Both the position numbers and the translations under genes were made by a program. Below the pieces are notes generated by a model that ran no database searches, was not told the origin of the DNA, and saw only the letters and a list, made by a program, of their open reading frames with translations. Source: Paracyclopina nana (taxonomy: Eukaryota; Arthropoda; Copepoda; Cyclopoida; Cyclopettidae). From it: DNA of 64,000 bases. The stretch lies in assembly GCA_019096065.1 (NCBI GenBank), contig JAGUCH010000005.1, forward strand, positions 3,534,001-3,598,000. Reading direction: 5' to 3'. Shown one piece after another: positions 48,601-58,332 of this stretch (its first letter is position 1; each line of letters opens with the position of its first letter).

Positions 48601-51600
48601 GACCAAGCCTGAGACCGTTTGCAAGGATGAGGCGAGGCCCGTGGTCAAGCATGTGCCCAAGGAGATTTGCGAGCCCGCTTGCAAGGACCAGGTCGATGAG
48701 GTTTGCAAGCAAGTGCCTTACCAGGTTTGCGCTCCGGTCGTCAAGAAAGTGGAGAAGAAGGTACCCATGGAGGTTTGCGAATGGTAAATTCGCCCAAATG
48801 GCTACATCCTGACTAGAAACCTTTTGGCCCAATTTTAGCGTAAAATTTCACCCTCCCCAGTTTTTTGGATGCGAGCGTTCATATTATGGCTTGAGTCGTA
48901 AAACTTTTTTATGACACATTTGTGCTACATGTGAATCATGTAGTAGTAGCAGCAGCGATACTGCCATTATTTTAGATGCATCCACGCTCACACACAAAAA
49001 AACTTTCGCTACCGGCAATTTTAGTATGAATGTAGTTTATATTTGATGCATGAGTGCGACACGAGCAAAAGTTGGTTGAATGAAGCTCAAAAATGAAGTA
49101 CTTGGCGAATTGTTACTGTAGCTATTCTCAGACGACTAAAACTTACTCATTTACTGTACAATTGTACAAATTCCATGTTTGGCTTATTTTTTTCGAAATA
49201 AACGATGTTCTGGGAAGCAAAAAAAAATCATTAATGTTTGGCGCTCGTTTAGCCATTATCGGTCAAAATCGTATCTGTGCGTACTTCTTCAGCACACCGG
49301 GGACGTAGTGCCTTGAAAAATCCTACCAAAATACGCGACTCCATGTTAAGGATCCCTTATTGGATCAGTCGGCAAATTAGTCCTTTTTGGTCATTGCGCC
49401 TCTAGGTGTTTCATAATGTCCTTGTTTTTTTGTGAGAACGCTCTTGATGATCGATTTGTAGCACTAGTCGAATTATAAAAAAATCTCGGATATTATTATT
49501 ATGATGTCATGCGTTTAGTCGTGCATGCCATCAATCGTAGCATTTCCTATGAGCTTCTAGGCCTGCAGCCATTTTTTGTGTCCAAGTTCCGGAATTGTTG
49601 CGGTAAAATTGCAATTCCGAAAGATTGGTTTACCTTTTGCGCAATGACTTGATTACCATTCAAAATGTTGATTTTCAAAGATAATTTGAGGAGAGTTGGA
49701 CCCGCAGATAATTATTTACGTCCTCCCCCCTATATACACATATGTTTCTATTAGCATGCATGAATATCGTATACTATATATTCTGAATCGACTTTTTCTT
49801 CTTCGCCCGCGTAAAAGGTCACCAAATTTCTTAGCCAGGTGACGATCGACAGGCGATGGCAAAAAAAGGCGTAAAAACTGGAAAACTTGTGACTTTTTCC
49901 CCATGTCTGAATACAGGGTAATTATTTTGAGCCCTGGTCCACTGTGGGCGTAGTGGCCAAAAAATGTCAGCTTGTACATATGTAAGAACCTTCAGGATCT
50001 ATGCAACAATCAATCTTTCTATGGTTTTGAAATTGGGCAAAAACGACGGACTTTTCAGACTAGGATCTTGGAATGATTTAATATGGAAGCAAATTACTTG
50101 AAAACCTGTCAAAAGGTTCGGCTTTTTGCAGGATAAATTATGATGTGTGTTTTGGCACTTTACGGCCTTCATTTAAAAACCTCCTGGGGCTACAATCGAA
50201 TTTTTTTAGTGAGAAAAAGGAATAAAATTCCTATTTTGACGCCTATTTTCCAGCAAAGGACACCTTATTTTTGATCAGTTAACATCAATTGAGTTGTTTT
50301 CCACCACCCAATAATTAGTTGTTCCCACCGATGATATCCCAATAATAGTAAATCCGGTTTCCTACTTTGCCTTTAATCTGTTATTTCAAAAAGAGCGCAG
50401 TAAACATGTCTATGAATAACAGATGACCCAAGGACTAGTACTTAAAGCCATAAATAATCCTGATATATGAATTCGTCATAGCTTTTTTCACTGCCCTACT
50501 TGTGATATCACGCGATAATTTCTCACGCAATGCACTTCTGGGCTAAAAATACCATAATTTGGGCTTCTATGTTAAGTGTGTGAAAACTGAATTTTCCAGC
50601 ATAAAAATTTGCTCATTTCATTTTGCCTCTCGCGCGTTTACCCCGCAGTACGTAGTATAGCTTGGCATAATCAAGGCGCTCTCGTAAATTGCGATTCCCA
50701 AAACACAATAAGCGCACCTGAGTTTCGGACAGTTCACCCAGTTCACTTGTCTCACAAGGACCTTTTTTTTATAGCAAAGTAAGCTCATTTTTGAGATAAC
50801 TCAAGAATTCTTTACGCGCATATGAGAGTGAGTGCGTGTGTGTTTGTGCATGCAGCACGAGTGTTGTAGTTTGGCAAATTAGTGTAAACACTTATGCTGT
50901 AAATAAAAGTTGCTTTCTTTTTCCCCACCTAAGAAAATGTCAATATCTTTGAAACCGCCCACTACTTCGGAGTCTGGGTCTGTTACTGGGCGTGTTAGTC
51001 CCATCAAGAGCAGAAAGGTCAGCCTGAGTGTCCCAATGAGTACCAGAAAATTATCAGCAAGGATGGACAAGGAAGTGGCTGATGCTTTTCAGCTATTTGA
51101 CAAGGTAAGAGCTAGCCTATTAGCCCTGCAAATACGATTTTTTAGCCGCAAAGAGCTAAGGAAAAAAATCAAAAGTGTGTGCAAATATGTACGTCTTGAC
51201 AGCAATATTTCAATCATGATATGCAAATTAAGAGGAGGCTTTGTGAACTAGTAAAAAAATAAAAATGCAGGCTTTTTATTGCTCGTACAGCAGAAATTGG
51301 AGCATATTTTTTGCCACATGCATTATATTATGCAGGCGAGCATTATTACTTTACTGAAAATCGCTGATTTTTGCCATTCGCTGCTGTTAGAGTTACTAAT
51401 GCTGGAATTGCATGTAAAATGACTAATTTCAGGACAAGGATGGACAAATTACACGAGCAGAGATTGAGGAGCTCGTTCGCAACCTGGGTGGTGAAACTGA
51501 TTGCCCTCATGTTCAGGTAGGAAAATTAAATCACCGCAATACACTACATCTACGTTGTGGAATAAAAAATTGGCCAGAACGAATGAACCTTCGGGAAAAG

Positions 51601-52777
51601 GTGAAGGATTTTTTTGCAGCTCGGTCATAAAAACTTCCTCTTCAGTCGGATGAGAGTCATGAGAAGATTTCTCCCTCGCAAATGAAAATCACTCATTTCT
51701 AGGAACTGCTGAAGGCCTCCGATAACGAGGGCAGTGTGAATTTGGCCACTTTCATGCAATTGTGGCAGCATTTCAAGGACTCTGTGGCTGACGAGGATGA
51801 CGATACGGAGGAAGAAATCAAGAAGGCGTTCAAAGGCTACGATGTCGATGGAGACGGTTACATCACCAAGGATGAAGTCCTTAAGGCAATTATAATCCGC
51901 AGCAGCAGCATTTCCTGTCATGCTCACTGGCATTTTCACTATTTCCAGATAATTACCAGCTTGGATTTCGTCGGTGAAAAGGAAGTGGAGGCTGAAAAGT
52001 GCCTCAAGGATATGGATCTGGACGGCGACGGCCGCGTTTCTTACGCTGAGTTCATGGTCAAGTGGAAAATCACGTAAAAAAGGAGCTTTTAGAGATGCCA
52101 AGAAAATATCTTCTGTGATTATGTAACGCGACTGCGACAATCAAAACGTGCGAATGAAACCGTATAATGACTGACGACAATTCACAACTTACCCCAAATG
52201 TAGGCCAGAACTTTTCCCTAAGCTCCTTGAAGATGTCATCACGACCCTCCATCAGACTCATCCCTATTAAAAAAAATTAACGTTTGTAAAGAAGTAATTT
52301 ATCTAATTATACCCCTGCATTAATTACCTGTATAAAAAATGAACAAAATTACTGGTGCTGACACGGCTTGATCAATAAACACTTTTGATACCACAGTTTT
52401 GGTCGCAGTGCCAACCAACTTGCCATCCAAAACTTTGTACCTTGAAAACGAAAAATTTCTTCATGCATACATATACCCCGGAAAATTTGCATGTTAAAAA
52501 GAACATTTTACCAATAATAGAGAAGTGTGGGAAATGCAGTGGAGCCCAGGACGAAGTATCGTCCAACTAAAGGCAAGTCATAATCCTCAGGCTTTTCTGC
52601 CTGAAAAAAAAATCCTTATAGCAGAACATGTTAGCAGGCTTGACGTTGAGAATTTACCAATGCTTTCCGGAGAATCGTTTGCTGTGAGAACTCTGCTCCA
52701 GCATACAGAGTCCCATAGGTGGCACAATTAGCCAGCAAAGGCCGACCCTTCAAGAAGGCCCTCAGAGCTGCGGCCAT
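45507..52777 (-). CDS. MPV17L2-like mitochondrial membrane protein with alternative last exons
   Basis: Exons 1-4 (52777-52658, 52600-52512, 52440-52328, 52263-52193) join in phase to 131 residues: ALRAFLKGRPLLANCATYG, YAGAEFSQQ, LVGRYFVLGSTAFPTLLYYWY, KVFIDQAVSAPVI and ELREKFWPTFG. These match the Mpv17/PMP22 family, best MPV17L2, an inner mitochondrial membrane protein linked to mitoribosome assembly. The family's final block (W-x-P-x-Q..NF..VPP..R) is absent nearby. It occurs twice about 6 kb away on the same strand, at 46181-46026 and 45662-45507. Each begins in phase 0 after a good acceptor, encodes 51 residues plus stop, and restores the human spacing REKFW-x9-W exactly. The product would be 182 residues with either exon (human 206). 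Two plus-strand genes lie within intron 4. Separate genes with lost parts are the alternative, but the phase and spacing argue against that. Confidence 0.85.
46026..46181 (-). CDS. Proximal alternative terminal exon of the MPV17L2-like gene
   Basis: A 156-base exon with acceptor CAG at 46184-46182 and TGA at 46028-46026. It encodes SCCFWVPTQCLNFKLVPP and then VNILCTLKRQ, the last membrane helix and basic tail of the Mpv17 fold. No AATAAA was seen on the minus strand between this stop and the distal exon, so its poly(A) site is unclear. Confidence 0.8.
   Translation of the reverse strand: MSCCFWVPTQCLNFKLVPPKYRVVFVAIANFAWVNILCTLKRQSASSNEEA
46415..46422 (+). promoter_or_regulatory. TATA box of the WAP-like secreted protein gene
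   Basis: TATAAAAG lies 51 bases before the final base of the leader, placing transcription start near 46445 and leaving a leader of about 28 bases before ATG 46473. A strong TATA box suits a highly or inducibly expressed secreted product. Confidence 0.7.
46473..48787 (+). CDS. Secreted Cys-rich protein with two WAP-like modules and KR-EA sites
   Basis: Exons 46473-47510 and 47576-48787 join in phase to 749 residues. A signal peptide (about 1-18) is followed by an acidic/basic region. Two eight-cysteine WAP-like modules lie at about 121-168 and 258-311, both ending GLCCFDGC-x3-C. Between and after them are many cysteine pairs spaced like C-x6-8-C in Glu/Val/Lys-rich sequence, such as CKQVPYQVCAPV. 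Residues 490-538 hold three KR-EA dibasic sites (490-493, 517-520, 535-538), resembling prohormone or Kex2-type cuts. The piece between the first two carries an amphipathic stretch with Lys at 499, 502, 505, 506, 509 and 513 and no acidic residue. WAP modules often inhibit proteases or kill bacteria. The frame ends at a donor-like TG|GTAAAT; a 56-base intron (48784-48838) would extend the protein by 24 or so residues to a TGA at 48912-48914. The whole gene lies inside an intron of the MPV17L2-like gene on the other strand. Confidence 0.8.
48915..50936. other. Gene-free stretch between the two nested genes
   Basis: About 2 kb without a supported exon on either strand. It is also part of the long minus-strand intron of the MPV17L2-like gene. 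I searched here for that gene's missing last exon and did not find it. Confidence 0.5.
50937..52077 (+). CDS. Calmodulin-like protein with four EF-hands
   Basis: Exons 50937-51104, 51433-51516, 51703-51885 and 51949-52077 join in phase to 187 residues. A Ser/Lys-rich N-terminal extension of about 44 residues precedes the EF-hand body. EF1 (DKDKDGQITRAE) is split by intron 1 and has all ligands. EF2 (SDNEGSVNLATF) is degenerate and unlikely to bind calcium. EF3 (DVDGDGYITKDE) and EF4 (DLDGDGRVSYAE) look functional. The layout resembles calmodulin, centrin and troponin C relatives; I cannot choose among them. ATG 50937 is the first in frame after a pyrimidine-rich leader. The gene lies on the plus strand inside intron 4 of the MPV17L2-like gene, and its stop is about 115 bases from that gene's exon 4. 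Confidence 0.85.
51886..51948 (+). other. 63-base GC-AG intron, in frame
   Basis: Between EF3 and EF4 the frame stays open, but 63 bases (AAG|GCAATT ... TTTCCAG) interrupt the conserved spacing. Removing them gives the calmodulin-like inter-loop distance. The donor is GC rather than GT. Retention would insert 21 residues without a stop. Confidence 0.65.
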
Positions 52778-53481
52778 TTTAGCTACAACAGCAAGTAGTA
52801 CTCTCAATTGGAGTTGTGGAGCAATGAAGAAATAACCGGATTTCTCTCCCACTGCATTCGTGACGTTTTGTCAATGAACTCTCCAGCGTCAGCAACAGCA
52901 AATTTAGCCCCCTCAATTTTATCTTTCAAGAGTCTGAAAACTCGTATTGGAGCTACAGCTGATTTTACAATGCACCATCGCTAGAAGCCTGCGAGGCAGG
53001 TGAACTGTGCAAGTGGAGAATCCGGATAAGGAATGCAAGTGTTTACCAAAGTATCCTATGTATTTCAATTGAACATTGATTTTACTTTACACACAACAAT
53101 GATTTCACTCAGATATATTGGTAGCATTCCTGAACATTTTTAGGATCATGAAGTTGTTATTAAATTATAGAAGTAGTTGATGTAGTAGTGGTAGTTTCGT
53201 CACAAATATAGTAATAGCAGAGGTCCTTGGTGTTATTCTAGTAGTGAAATTCATTCTTGACATATTTTGTGCAACAGGGTTACAATTGGTTTATTTTTTT
53301 TTCATCCTTCTCTAAAAGTGATGTGTTGCTGAATAAGAATTAGTTTCTTTCATGCTTCAAAACTACACGTAGTCTATGTACGAAAGCTTCTAAGAATTTT
53401 TGTGAATCAGAAGTCAATTCTTGCAGTTTTTAAGGCACTACTTCATTAAAAGGTGGTTGTTAAGATTGCAATTGGGTGTTT

Positions 53482-53509
53482 TTGTTGTTGTTGTTGGTGG
53501 TGGTGGTGG
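53482..53509. repeat. Compound TTG/GTG microsatellite
   Basis: About five TTG units run directly into about four GTG units on the plus strand. Shorter tracts nearby include AAT repeats near 55686-55701, CTT/CGT near 55708-55730 and TAT near 56047-56060. Confidence 0.75.
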
Positions 53510-56500
53510 AGGTCAAAAAGGCCAATTTGTTGAAATGCTTCTTCAATGAACCAATATTGAATGATATTTAATGCAATGCGAATGATTTGAGATGAAACCT
53601 TGTTGCTATTAGAAAGGTATTATTATTGAGCACAACATTGTTTTTCGCCGTCATCTTTCTGCTAAATTTGACAAAATTAATTGTTGTTGGGATTGCAGTT
53701 GTTACCTTATTCATCAATTGAATTTGCAGAAAGTAACAAAAACTCATTGGGACAATGATTGTTTAGTTCATTTGAATTTATAAATACTGGAAATGTGTAG
53801 TATATTGATTTACTTATGGTGGACAAGCAGACAAGTTTCTTCCTTTTTTGCTTATGTTTACACGCATTCAATTATTTTTTACTTGACTTTGACCCTTAAT
53901 AGCTAAATTTTGGCATGGAGCATATATCTCGCAGTATAATTATCATGATAAAAGAAAAAACGTGGCTTTAATTTTTGATTCAAGGGAAGCGGGAATAATA
54001 TATAGGAGTAGCAATAATATGATTCGGGATTGTGTTTTTAAGCTCAAATCAGTACGTGAATGCACGAGCCGATTTTTTCGGTTGATCATCAAGTTAGTGA
54101 TTTGGAAAGTCACACTTACTACTAATTATAGGGAAGCCTAGCTTTCGAAATCTTGCATATCTATCACTCGTTTCGGAATCTGGAGTAGCAGCAGAAAAGC
54201 ATCTTGATCAAGTCATATGGATCACAAATAATTAATTTTGCCTTTGCTTGGTCAGTTGAAATTTCAAAAATGATTTGTTTCTTGAGTAGGAGGAAGATTT
54301 CCTTTTTGTTATGGCGAATTGGCTTTTCAAGATTTTGTTTCAAAGAGAGGCACCATTTTTACCATCATCATCAAATGCTCAAATTGGTAGGGAGGTTTTG
54401 TTCTTTCACAAATCAAAAAATTGGTTTTTGGCACTCACAGGGGCTTGAAACTCATAATCGTGGAAGTTGTGGGGATTTGTTCAGAGCTTTTGTTGCGAAG
54501 AAGCAGATTTTGAAAAATCATCGTTTGATTGTTGTAGGAAAATCAACTTTGGTTTTATGGCTAAATCATTTGTCAACACAGTTAAAAGCATGATTGAGTA
54601 GCAGAATCTCAAGATTTTAAAGTGAGGAGGGTTTTTGTGGATTTTCTTCAGTTACTTTGAGAATTTGCTTAATTCATCACAATCTGTTCGCTTTGCTAAG
54701 AAATGGCAATTAATAATGTTTTCCGCTGATTCTTCAATTATTGGCAACTAGGGACTCTCATGCACAAATATTTGACTTGGATGTTTCGTCTGATGTTCAT
54801 CATAAATTGCACGATGGGATCACACACAGCAGCTTTTTCTTCTAAAACAATGGGTTGACTCTTGAAAAATTGGAAAGAGAAAGTGGTTTTCTTTTTTGGG
54901 TTAAAATTGTAGTTGTTGTTGTTGATGGTGATGTGATTTAGACCAAATCTGACACTAAGACACTTATAGTAGAAGTAGTTGTAAGAAGTAGCTGTTCGAG
55001 GAGCGCTATAAATCTGAATATCATATGAAGAAACGAAAAGCTTTTCTTCTTCGTAATTAACGTATTGCCGTTTGGTAGATTTCAGTGAACTAGTACATCG
55101 GCTGCTGCTGATTTTCTTTGATATGTCAGGGAGGGAAAAACGTGAAAATTGTCGGTTTGCTCTTGACTACCTTCCCATCTCATCACTTACTCACCACAAT
55201 ATGCAATGCCATTAAAATTGGATTCAGATGCCAACATTTTCTTTTTTTTTTTTGGAAGATTTTTTGCTTGGGAGGGTTTTTCTTTCTACGACGAAATATG
55301 GCAACTTTTATGTTTCCAAGGTCTTTTTCGCACAGGCAGAGGCAAAGGCAAGTTGTAGCTCACATACCTTTTTCTCCGAATTATCACACAAAATTGAATT
55401 TGAACAACGACGCGATGGATGGCAACAACGCGTTGCCAACCACACTCACCAATGCTCGCTTTGTCAATGATTTCTACAATCGAAGCATAACCTGCCAAAG
55501 GCTCATTTACTTTTGGTGGCGAAATACGGAGAGATTGTTGGAATACAAAGAGTGGCATTACGCTCAAATTCATCATACACTTACGGTTATAGTATTGTAG
55601 TAGTAATAGTTAAAGTTAATATAGATTTTCTTTTTACAAGAGTATAATTGATGAATTACATTTCGTTAGAACTCCTTACAGACTAATAATAATAATAATT
55701 GTGTATCTTCTTCTTCTTCGTCGTCGTCGCCATCATCAAGCATATACATGGATTACTCAATGGTGTGCAGTTTTCATGAATAGGCACAGTGAAACGCAGA
55801 TTGACTGACAAATCTTTAATTGTGTGTGGTAGTCGTCAAATGGGCGAAACTGTCATCGCAGCAATGATTATTTCTGGAGGACAACACACTTCGGTTCCTT
55901 AAAAGCAAATTACGTTGATGATGATGAACGGTTCTCCATTGGTAATTGTGATTTTACACGAGGATTGTTGAACATTTTTCCTTGCCCGCCTTCAAGAAAT
56001 CTTGATTACAAGCTGCCAATCAATGAGAGGGTTGAAAATCGTCGTTATTATTATTATTGCAAGGAAAAATGTGGCATATATTGTGTGCATGTGTGATTTA
56101 CGTTGAGAAAGATTGGGGAAATATAACAATAGTTTTCTACGCTTTTTGACTTGTTTAGGGCACAGCACTGCTAAAAATCATCAGCTACTAGGGGTTTTCT
56201 TCGTGAAAACAAAGGTTGTTGTTGTGAAGATGATGGGAATCATCGCCATTGAATTGGGCAGCAAATCTCTCAAGTCTGATTCTTCTTTCCGGATATGAAT
56301 GAGAAAGATCGAGCATTATTAACTTTAGCGCACCATCAATCGAAGCTTGTATGTTTTCTTTTACTTTGTTGCGACAGGTCCCAGTTTTTGTTGAAATATT
56401 GGTTGCTGTTGTTGCGGTATAAGTAGAAAAGTCAAAAACTAGGGAGAGCGTGTGATTCTCGATCAGAGGAATTTGTTGTTGTTGTTTTTTTGCAAAAATT

Positions 56501-57431
56501 GTCTGTTCTTCGACTGCGAAAAAAAGTTGGCCTTTGTTGTCACGAAAGATTTTTCATCAGTTTTCCAAGGAAATGTGAATTGCATTAAGGTAATAATAGT
56601 ACATAGCTTGAAGGAAATGTTGAATATTACAGATACGTAGCAGTAAGAGTAGTAGTATTATATGGTATACAGTAGAACACATCATGACGCGTCGACGGGT
56701 CAATCGTCGTCAGTAGTTATTTTTTTTAACATTGCAATCTTAAAGAAACTGTTGTAGCAGTAGTACATTATCATTCACAGCTAAAGCAATCATGCTTTTT
56801 TTCGTAATTTTCAAACTTTGAGCGCCCACTAATTATAGTATATATGGATAGATACACATGATGAGAGTAAAAGATTATTAATAATAATAGTGAATCAAAG
56901 ATCATCAAAGACAGCAGTGGTTCAATCGCTTGATAAAAATGACACTTTTCCTCTAATATTGGTACAAAGACTGGTTCTTTTTTTGCAACCTGACTGATAC
57001 GTCGTGGTAGCTCATCACCGGTCAGCTCTCCTCGTAGTCATTGCTACTGCTGCTTTTAAAAGGCTCAAAAGATTCGATTTGATAAGCTGCTGGAGGGCGT
57101 GGTTGTGCTTCAAGCTACCGATGATTATTAATTACAGTAATTAATAATAAATTATAGTAGTAGTCGTAGGGGGTTCATTTTTTCCAAGTTGTGTGTGTGT
57201 GGTTTTGAGATGTGTGTCAAGGAGAAGAGTGGGCACTTCAGCGTTCTCTATGCAGAGAGGAGCGCGTGTACGTACTGCTTTCACCAGACTTTTATGCTCA
57301 TCTAAAAAAGGCCAATGGAAGTTGATTTTGTGAGTGCAGCACTATCGACTCCTCCTCTACTGCCGATTGCATGACAAGTAAATCTTTGAATTCAGTTTGA
57401 GCTCACCCTTTAAGTTTAAGCATGATTTCAG

Positions 57432-57616
57432 GGGAAGAACGGCCAGCCGCCGAGTGAAGCCTATGAAATGAGACCACTATCCGCAGCAGCTTTCACCGAG
57501 GCCCCAAAGTTGCAGCCAGAGGCCACCGGTGAAGAGGCATGCTGCATAAGCAGCTCGTTTTGCTTTCGTGGGAGGGTCGTCATCTCAACAAATGACCTCA
57601 GGGCCGGGGAAATCGC
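57432..57616 (+). other. Orphan exon resembling the start of a SMYD-type SET domain
   Basis: A GC-richer open stretch flanked by an acceptor (TTTCAG, ending 57431) and a donor (GC|GTAGGT at 57617). Its end reads GRVVISTNDLRAGEIA, like the GR-x-V-x-A-x-D-L-x-A-G-E segment that opens the SET domain of SMYD proteins. The following MYND and SET-C parts were not found downstream. It may be an unfinished gene model, a remnant, or chance. Confidence 0.3.
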
Positions 57617-58332
57617 GTAGGTTTTTTTTTGTTAAAGGGAGATCATCACAGGGAACCATGGCCTATATTAAGTGATCTGATATCCATAGACAGACTGCAG
57701 ATCTGTAAAGCGCAAGAATCACAATTGCTGTAACTGGCGGGGGTCTCTGAACAAAAAGCTCCTTGGCTTGCAAGTTTCGATTTTGCAATTGGGCGGGGGG
57801 CATGCCTTACATGATTATGATGGTTAGTAGTAATTAAGGTGTTTGATATATAGTACAATACCAGGGCGACGACGGTGGCCGTGATGGCACGCTAAAAAAT
57901 CTTGGGTGCTTCCAGTGCCAACTGTGGCCTCTCCGGTTTTAGAATGACTATTATCAATAGATGTGTGCATTTGAGGGGCGCGGGGTGTGATCGTTGCTCT
58001 TCTTTTATCTTCTTATTAGTAGCAGGGATAGAATGCATGGCTGTGCGTCGTCGAAGTCCTTCTTCTTCATTTCATCTTCGTCGCCGTCATCGTCAATAAT
58101 TCTCTCACAGTTTCGTTTTCTTCGTCAGGTAGATGAGGCAATAATAACAGCGATTATTATTATATCATGCAGTTGTAGAATATGTACACTCGATCATCAT
58201 CGGAGTTCATTGGTGATTCTGACAATGTCTATAATTTGGCTTTTTCTCCGCGTGGTGGTCGTCGTCGTAGTCAATGATAAGCTAGTAAAGCTTGGCCTTC
58301 TCGTGATGAGTGGAACGACGGGTGGCAGATCA

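Larger units (their letters stand above)
52778..58332. other. 5.5 kb without a confident gene, 3' flank of gawky
   Basis: No exon chain was found apart from the isolated candidate at 57432. The plus strand is rich in TTG/GTT triplets (so the minus strand is CAA-rich), together with short AAT, TAT and CTT/CGT runs. Part may be the 3' UTR of gawky, which is transcribed leftward into this region. TTTATT (minus-strand AATAAA) occurs near 53290, too far to assign with confidence. Confidence 0.4.

Noticed and set aside
47531..48832. Long open frames antisense to the WAP-like gene
   Set aside because: They mirror the strong codon bias of the true plus-strand gene and have no start context or known domains.
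52070..52143. Short exon after 52193 that would end the MPV17L2-like protein with SRYIITEDIFL and a nearby stop
   Set aside because: It has an acceptor and an in-phase frame, but the residues do not fit the conserved Mpv17 ending, while both distant 156-base exons fit exactly.
54204..55600. 129- and 160-codon plus-strand frames
   Set aside because: TTG/TTT-rich composition, no domain and no splice chain.
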